Assembly (NCBI GenBank): GCA_963746735.1
Contig: CAVVCO010000006.1
Location: forward strand, 1-64,000
DNA length: 64,000 nt
Direction of reading: 5' to 3'
DNA from: CAVSWT01 sp963746735
Lineage (GTDB): Bacteria > Bacteroidota > Ignavibacteria > Ignavibacteriales > Ignavibacteriaceae
In this document: piece by piece, positions 58,701 through 64,000 of the stretch
Position numbering within the stretch: the stretch's first letter is position 1
Layout: the number at the start of each line of letters is the position of its first letter
Position numbers and translations under genes: made by a program
Notes under the pieces: generated by a model
The model's database searches: none
What the model was told of the DNA's origin: nothing
Seen by the model: only the letters and a program-made list of their open reading frames with translations

Positions 58701-61700
58701 CGAAAATCCCGAACATGTTTCCCATACAGTCTTGCATCGATCTGCAACATCTGATATATATATAGAAGTATCTGTTAAAAAATTAGATACCATATGTAAA
58801 GAACTTGGACATAATAAAATTGACCTGCTAAAAATGGATATTGAAGGTGCCGAGTATGCAGTGATTGAAGATATAGTAAAATCCAATATCAAGATAGATC
58901 AATTGCTTGTTGAATTTCATGACAGGTTTGAAACAGTTGGTTTGAATGATAATTATAAAGCTATTTCAAGTTTATTAAATCATGGTTATGAAATATTCTC
59001 TATCTCTGCCTCTGGAAATGAATACTCATTTATAAAGTCTGAAATTGTAAAATCACAATCAGAAATTGTTATAAAAGAAAGTAATAGTGAGATTCCTGTA
59101 ATACTTGTAACTTATAATAGACCTGAACACACAAAGCATGTTATTGCTTCTCTTAGGAAACATAATGTGAAAAATCTTTATATTTTTTCCGATGCTCCTA
59201 AAATAGATAAAGATATTGAAGATGTTAAAGAAACCAGGAAAGTAATTAAAACAATTGACTGGACAACGCCAAATGTAATTTATCAGGAAGTAAATCAGGG
59301 GCTGGCAATATCAATAACTTCTGCGGTTGATTTAGTATTTGAGAAATATGATAGAGTTATCCTGCTTGAGGATGATTGTGTACCGCAGGAATATTTTTTC
59401 CGTTTTATGAATGAATGTCTTACAAGGTACGAGAATAATGAGAAGGTTTTTGGAATTTCCGGCTATACAGTTCCTTTGTCCGATGATTTATTAGAAGAAT
59501 ATAAGAGCGACGTCTATTTTTTCCCGAGGATTGGAAGCTGGGGCTGGGCAACTTGGAAAAGCAAATGGAAGAAAAAGGAAAATGATCTCAATAATCTTCT
59601 AATGAAATTAAAGGATGAACAAGTTGATATTACACAAGGTGGTAATGATGTTTCCTTGATATTAGCGGGTATGCTTAATGGAAGTGTTAAAGATGTTTGG
59701 ACGATAAATTGGCTATTAACAGTTTACTTACACAAAGGCTACTATGTATATCCTACAAAATCTCATATAGCAAATATTGGAATGGACGGAACAGGAGTCC
59801 ACTGTGGAAAAACCGATAAATATGAAACAAAGTTAGCGGATAAGCTACCTGTTGAATTTCCGCCTGAAATAATTATTGATAAAAGAATAAATCAGACTTT
59901 CAGGAAGTATTATGATGTTAATATATCAATAGATCAAGCCAATTCAATTAAAAGTAAAGGTTTAAAAGTTGTTCACCTTTGTTCGCAGGACTTCGGCGGC
60001 GCCGGTAAAGCAGCCTACAGATTGCATAAAGGATTGCAGTCCATTGGAGTTAATTCCATTTTTATCACTGTTAATAAACAAAGCGGAGATCCTTCCGTCA
60101 AAGTGATTCCTGACCAAACTTCAAAAGAAGTAAAAGAATGTATAAATCCGGCTACATATCAATCTGTTTTGATGAACGAAAATTATGCAAGGTGGTGGGG
60201 TCAGTTAGGAGTTTATCCCCAAAGGTCTAAATCTATAGAATTATTTACAGATACAGTTGCCCCCTTCAAATTAAATCTTTTAAAAGAAATATCTGAAGCT
60301 GATGTAATCAATTTACACTGGACATCAGGTATTCTTGATTTTGAAAATTTAGCAGCTACATTTAAAGGGAAAAATATTGTCTGGACATTGCATGATATGA
60401 ACTCCTTTACTGGAGGATGTCACTATAGCCAGGGCTGTCAAAAATTTAAAACAGGTTGCGGCAACTGCCCGTTGCTGAATTCAGGAATTGAAAACGATCT
60501 ATCGAAAAGAATTTTTAGTATTAAAGAAAAGTCCTATAAAAATTTAGATATCCAAATTGTTACACCTAGCAAATGGCTCAGAGAGACTGCACAGGAAAGT
60601 TCTTTGTGTTCAAAATTTGCGGTTGATGTAATTCCTTATGGTTTACCAACTGATATCTTTGCTGCAAGTTCAAAGGATGATATAAAGAAAAAGCTTGGAA
60701 TTCCTCTTCATTATAAAGTTATTCTTTTTGGTGCAGAAAATGTGGGAAATGAAAGGAAAGGATTTGTCTATTTACTTAAAGCACTTGAAAAGTTAAAAAC
60801 AAAAGATGATATAATATTAGCAACATTTGGTAATCAGTCCGGTGAAATTAAACTAAACGGAAAATTCAAAGTAATTAATTTTGGATCAATTTCAGGTGAA
60901 AATGAACTGGCAATGATTTATAATGCTGCCGATGTTTTCGTACTGCCTTCATTGGAAGATAATCTTCCTAATACAGTATTGGAATCACTTTCCTGCGGAA
61001 CACCGGTCGTCGCATTTAACATTGGCGGAATTCCTGATATGATTCGGCATAAAAAAACAGGATACTTAGCCGAGTATAAAAATTCTCAATCTTTGGCTGA
61101 AGGTATAAGTTGGATTATTAAAAATAAGAATTTAATAAATATATCATATGATTGCAGTAAAGAAGCGCTTGAAAAATATCCTCTCGAATTGCAGGCAAAA
61201 AATTATTTAACAATTTATCAGAAATTAACGCGTAGCAATCAAGCAAAACCGGTTAAGACTCTAATGGCAAATGATCATGAACCCCAGAGTAATAATGGTA
61301 TTAAAGTTTCAGCTATCGTATCAACTTATAATTCCGAAAAATATTTACGTGGATGCCTTGATGATTTATTAAGCCAGACTTTATATCAAAAAGGAGAACT
61401 TGAAATAATTGTTGTTAATTCCGGTTCGACACAGAACGAGGAACTTATTGTTAATGAGTATAAGGATAAGTACAAAAACATTAAATATCTAAAAACTGAA
61501 AGGGAAACTGTATATCAGACATGGAACCGTGGAATTAAATTAGCTTCGGGTAAATATTTGACAAATGCTAATACTGACGATCGTCACAGGAAAGATGCTT
61601 TGGAAATTCTTGTGCGAGAGTTGGATGCAAATGTGAAAGTCGGGCTGGTTTATGCTGATCAGTATGTTACCAAAACAGAAAATCAAACTTTTGATGAACA

Positions 61701-62238
61701 TAATGTTGTCGGACAATTCGATTGGCCTGAGTTTGACAGAACACAACTAATTCATTGCGCTTGCATCGGACCTCAGCCGATGTGGAAAAAATCTCTCCAC
61801 GCATCATTTGGATATTTTAGCGAAGCACTCAATGTTGCCGGCGATTACGATTGGTGGTTGAGAATATCAGAAAAAGTTAAGCTAAAACATATACCGGAAA
61901 AACTTGGACTTTACCTTTTATCAGATAATAGCATTGAACACAATCTGACTGATTCCATGGTTAAAGAAACTGTTGAGATAAGAAAACATTATGCTATTAA
62001 AGCCGGATTAAAAAACCTAGATTACAATAAATATAAATCTACATTCTTAGTCTTAACCGGGCAAAAACATCCGCTTGTTTCGATAATTATTACTACGTAC
62101 AATCGTCCGGATGATTTAAGAAATGCAATTAAAAGCGTATTAAATCAAACCTACAAAAACTTTGAATTGATAATAGTAAATGATGCGGGTGAAGACGTAA
62201 GTGAAATAATAAACGAATTTAATGATAAATTGAATTAA
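55723..62238 (+). CDS. Giant multi-domain glycosyltransferase with FkbM methyltransferase
   Basis: A single 2171-codon frame with domains in order: CgeB-like GT-B module (about 1-330, IKGRNFEISGTKSFLLSS); GT2 (366-560, VILANYNGGKYIEAAIASVI); GT2 (650-860, VIVTYNKNDLLIECLESL, FLDDDA); FkbM methyltransferase (927-1110, YVFDPTPKSINFI, LLKMDIEGAEY); a GNT-I/GT2-like module (1123-1400, LVTYNRPEH, LLEDDCVPQ); GT4 (1413-1830, SQDFGGAGKAAYRLH, LPSLEDNLPNTVLESLSCG); GT2 (1860-2090, STYNSEKYLRGCLDDLL); and the start of another GT2 (2116-, IIITTYNRPDDLR). The last domain is cut by a frameshift at about 62228. It probably builds much of one oligosaccharide on one polypeptide. Confidence 0.88.
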   Translation: MKEKILYVGMKFDYGNKARGLSFEHRNFYHSLKNYCKLYDWGFIHFDFMERGAQIGTDLMTEELFGLARKEQPTSLFAVLFDFNKDPRHEVFKRISELGVKTIHWFCDDHWRFEKYSSLVAPNFDFVCTTANSSLPKYKKLGISDRVIKTQWACNHQLYFPIDVEKDINISFVGQPHGNRREVLDIILNNGFDLKIFGFNWEQFQRVPFHQMVRIFSRSKINLNLSNSSTMIGQQIKGRNFEISGTKSFLLSSNAENLEEYYENGKEIVIFNSIDDMIEKIRYYLSHDKEREIIAENSYKRTLVGHTWFHRFNEIFFQAGIKSAGNKFSTVEKVKSDAYSKKQSDSGKSINNVIGDNACFNDSDEPLTVILANYNGGKYIEAAIASVIKQSSENWNLIIVDDASTDDSVSKIQKLLSDKRIKLIRHDINKGYTAALKTAIASIPAGVFGLLDSDDALAPNAIEVMKTAHLDNPECGFIYSQFVYCDENLKPVKKGYCDGIKKGKTNLDSDVISHFKTFKIDYYWKTSGYDEEILYAEDKDIVYKMEEICGVKFIDEILYLYRVLKTSQSNNPERRRLSVESMSTAKVNAIIRRVAKDRESQKEAVKNFNNAANQLYQFNFKEAENSIKEYYRLINYDQFARFDNRKQERPELSVVIVTYNKNDLLIECLESLNKQEYKNYEIVIVDNGGNEKVIREIISYPLLYIGCPSNLILSEGRNIGVYFSKAKIVAFLDDDAIVSSNYTSKIIKAFKINDVYAIRGRVLPKDSGLKIPESYDLGNSVVPSNITTEGNSAFLKEVYLNVGGMHPLLFGHEGLDFSYRMFKKYNQIKSFYFPDVLIYHNPGEESKNKIKSQRYEKMNKFLEWLDPAIWQFNGIVDSVRIAGSTKVSNYETKRSNEFLVQHQLKKEFHGTEYGGWFIFPPTLNKNSIVYSFGAGEDVSFDLSIIEKYGSSVYVFDPTPKSINFIKRQKSPEKFYFYDYGIADFDGKIKFYPPENPEHVSHTVLHRSATSDIYIEVSVKKLDTICKELGHNKIDLLKMDIEGAEYAVIEDIVKSNIKIDQLLVEFHDRFETVGLNDNYKAISSLLNHGYEIFSISASGNEYSFIKSEIVKSQSEIVIKESNSEIPVILVTYNRPEHTKHVIASLRKHNVKNLYIFSDAPKIDKDIEDVKETRKVIKTIDWTTPNVIYQEVNQGLAISITSAVDLVFEKYDRVILLEDDCVPQEYFFRFMNECLTRYENNEKVFGISGYTVPLSDDLLEEYKSDVYFFPRIGSWGWATWKSKWKKKENDLNNLLMKLKDEQVDITQGGNDVSLILAGMLNGSVKDVWTINWLLTVYLHKGYYVYPTKSHIANIGMDGTGVHCGKTDKYETKLADKLPVEFPPEIIIDKRINQTFRKYYDVNISIDQANSIKSKGLKVVHLCSQDFGGAGKAAYRLHKGLQSIGVNSIFITVNKQSGDPSVKVIPDQTSKEVKECINPATYQSVLMNENYARWWGQLGVYPQRSKSIELFTDTVAPFKLNLLKEISEADVINLHWTSGILDFENLAATFKGKNIVWTLHDMNSFTGGCHYSQGCQKFKTGCGNCPLLNSGIENDLSKRIFSIKEKSYKNLDIQIVTPSKWLRETAQESSLCSKFAVDVIPYGLPTDIFAASSKDDIKKKLGIPLHYKVILFGAENVGNERKGFVYLLKALEKLKTKDDIILATFGNQSGEIKLNGKFKVINFGSISGENELAMIYNAADVFVLPSLEDNLPNTVLESLSCGTPVVAFNIGGIPDMIRHKKTGYLAEYKNSQSLAEGISWIIKNKNLINISYDCSKEALEKYPLELQAKNYLTIYQKLTRSNQAKPVKTLMANDHEPQSNNGIKVSAIVSTYNSEKYLRGCLDDLLSQTLYQKGELEIIVVNSGSTQNEELIVNEYKDKYKNIKYLKTERETVYQTWNRGIKLASGKYLTNANTDDRHRKDALEILVRELDANVKVGLVYADQYVTKTENQTFDEHNVVGQFDWPEFDRTQLIHCACIGPQPMWKKSLHASFGYFSEALNVAGDYDWWLRISEKVKLKHIPEKLGLYLLSDNSIEHNLTDSMVKETVEIRKHYAIKAGLKNLDYNKYKSTFLVLTGQKHPLVSIIITTYNRPDDLRNAIKSVLNQTYKNFELIIVNDAGEDVSEIINEFNDKLN

Positions 62239-62826
62239 ATATATTTTTCACACCAAAATAATAAAGATCTTAGATCCAAGAAACAGGGGAATAAAAGCTT
62301 CTAACGGAAAGTATATTTGTTTTCTTGATGATGACGATATTTTTTATGAGAATCACCTCCAGTAAATCTCCAATTGCAGTTTCTGAATCAAAATCCAATT
62401 GTATATACAGATGCCGCAAGAGCAACCAATAAAAAAATAGGTGGGAAAGATATGAAGTTGTTAAAAAATATGTCCCTTATTCCATTGATTATGATCATGA
62501 CAAATTACTAATAGCTAACATTGCTCCAGTTAATTGTTTCGCAATCAAAAAAGATCTTTTAACATCAGTTGGAAATTTTGATGAAAAATTAAGGGTTCTT
62601 GAAGATTGGGATTTTTGGCTTCAACTTTCAGAGATTACTCATTTCAAACATGTAAAGAAAGAAACATGTGAAGTAAATTGGTAAATTGACGGTTCATCAA
62701 CTACATCGTCAAAAGGAAAAGATTTGCAAAATCGTAAGAAAAAATTTATAAAAAGTATGAAGGTGAAATTGAATAAGATTCCGGATGTTAATAAAATTGT
62801 AGCAGAATTTAATTCAATATGGAGAA
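62239..62826 (+). pseudogene. Frameshifted continuation of the last GT2 domain
   Basis: Out of frame with 62238 but clearly the rest of that GT2 domain: NRGIKASNGKYICFLDDDDIF (DxD-like metal site), TDAARATNKK, then NIAPVNCFAIKKDLLTSVGNFDEKL and VLEDWDFWLQLSE. Breaks fall near 62228, 62357, 62455 and 62750. An in-frame TAA also follows EVNW (62683-62685), which is not a simple insertion. It would link the 2171-residue protein to the next module. It may be decayed, or a low-coverage stretch. Confidence 0.7.
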
Positions 62827-64000
62827 ATGATTTTCAAAATTGAAGAAAAAGTTTCTATCATAACTTTAACATACAACCAGCTTGATTATACTAAAGCCTT
62901 TATTGATTCAGTATTCCAATTCACTTCAATTCCTTTTGAATTAATAATTGTTGATAACGCAAGTAATGATGATACTATTAAATATTTAAAAGATTTAGAA
63001 AGATCTGACAAGAGAGTTAAAGTAATATTCAATAAAGAAAACTTAGGATTTCCAAAAGGTGTTAATCAAGCATTAAGAATTGCTAAAGGTAAATTATTTT
63101 TTAATAGCCAACAACGATATTATTGTTACAGATGGATGGCTTGAAAGAATGATTCAAGTAGCTGAAAGTAATAGGCAAATTGGTTTAGTCGGGCCAATCA
63201 GCAATGCTGTCAGCGGAGTGCAAATTGATAAAGAAACAAAATATAATTCTATTGAAGAGATGCACAAATATGCGGCTTCAATAAAACAGAAAAATAAAAA
63301 TCAGATATTTGAATTCCCAAGAGTAGCTTTCCTTTGTACTTTAATCAAAAAAGAAGTCATTGAAAGGATTGGCGGGTTAGATGAAAGATTTAGTCCGGGT
63401 AATTTTGAAGACGATGATTTCTGTTTAAGAGCGCAAATTGCAGGATACAAAACTGTTATTGCGAAAGATGTTTTTATTCATCATTTCGGCTCAAAGAGCT
63501 TTACTGCAGATGGTATGAAAGCATACGAAAAAAGATTAGAAACAAATAAAAAAATATTTATAGAAAAATGGGGAGCCGACCCGGAAGAAATTTGGCTTCA
63601 TGGCAAAAAAATAAAAGAAAGAAATATTATGTATCCATTAAACAATGACGAATTTAGTAAAAGCATCGAAAGACTCCAGATATTTATTGAAGAAAAAGAG
63701 TATGAAGCTGCCTTGAGAAAAATTAATTCTCTTTTAGAAAATTTTGATGATCAGAAAGCACAACAGCATAGTACAAGCAAAGCAAGTTTGCTTAACCTTG
63801 CCGGCAATTTAGAATTGATGATTGATGACATTAATTCTGCAAGAACTTATTTTGAATCGGCATTAAACGAAGATAAAGAGTCATCCAGCGCTTGTGCCGG
63901 GTTAGCTGAAATATTTTTCATCGAAAAAAATTATGAAGCTGCAAAAACTATGTATGAGTTTGCATATAACAATGATCCTAATAATAAAAGTGCTCAAGGT
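62827..64000 (+). CDS. GT2 glycosyltransferase with TPR tail (3' end outside window), one frameshift
   Basis: Begins MIFKIEEKVSIITLTYNQLDYTKAFIDSVF; GT2 domain with IIVDNASNDDTIKYL, NLGFPKGVNQALRIA, then ANNDIIVTDGWLERM and GNFEDDDFCLRAQIAGYKT. A linker and TPR-like repeats follow (YEAALRKINSLLENF, ARTYFESALNEDKESSSACAGLAEIFF, NYEAAKTMYEFAYNND). The frame changes inside a six-base T run (63097-63102); deleting one T restores it and it is open to the window end. It may be a separate gene or the next module of the same giant polypeptide. Confidence 0.82.

Overview
The window is AT-rich bacterial DNA that most resembles the Ignavibacteria/Bacteroidota side of the FCB group. Three observations support this. 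Secreted proteins end in type IX secretion (T9SS) sorting domains with the NYPNPFNP signature (1095-1943 and 43243-44322). Some promoters fit the Bacteroidota-type TTG / TAnnTTTG pattern. The gene set (DUF3109, lamin-tail proteins, PhoH with a PIN domain) is typical of the group. The phylum call is inference. No rRNA, tRNA or CRISPR array was seen.

Region 1-3.1 kb is a chromosomal integron. It has an integron integrase (intI, 2150-3103), a putative attI (1964-2149), and a cassette array running off the left edge: a T9SS-sorted protein with attC1, a small secreted protein with attC2, and the start of a third secreted-protein cassette. The array lies beyond the 3' end of intI and is read in the same direction, so this is the 'reverse integrase' layout. 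Regions 3.1-4.4 kb and 5.0-6.0 kb are dense in intergenic repeats around a small methyltransferase.

Region 6-17 kb (minus strand) carries an M13 peptidase, a DinB-like protein, a Na/Pi transporter, a lipoprotein, a short membrane peptide, a large multi-LTD secreted protein and an SDR oxidoreductase. Region 17-24 kb (plus strand) is a housekeeping run: DUF3109, rpoN, an ICMT-like membrane protein, a SurA/PpiC-type chaperone and hslVU. Next come a broken asparagine-synthase-like gene and a membrane CHASE2-sigma-54 activator that could work with rpoN. Region 29.5-38 kb holds two phosphoesterase-type genes and carA - alpha-L-fucosidase - carB, with an attenuator-like leader before carA. Region 38.6-52 kb contains phoH, several lipoproteins and secreted proteins, mnmA, a PAS histidine kinase, a class A PBP and a coiled-coil membrane protein. 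Region 52.2-64 kb holds two tandem paralogous small ORFs and then a glycosylation locus: a methyltransferase-GT4-TPR protein and an at least 2171-residue multi-domain glycosyltransferase whose continuation is frameshifted and runs off the right edge.

A cross-cutting feature is many single-base frameshifts (pepO, LTD gene, hslU twice, asnB-like, CHASE2 gene, phosphoesterase, carA, a lipoprotein, the glycosyltransferase end). Nearly all are repaired by deleting one base, often in a short homopolymer. Because core genes such as carA and hslU are hit, I read these mainly as consensus insertion errors, not gene decay.
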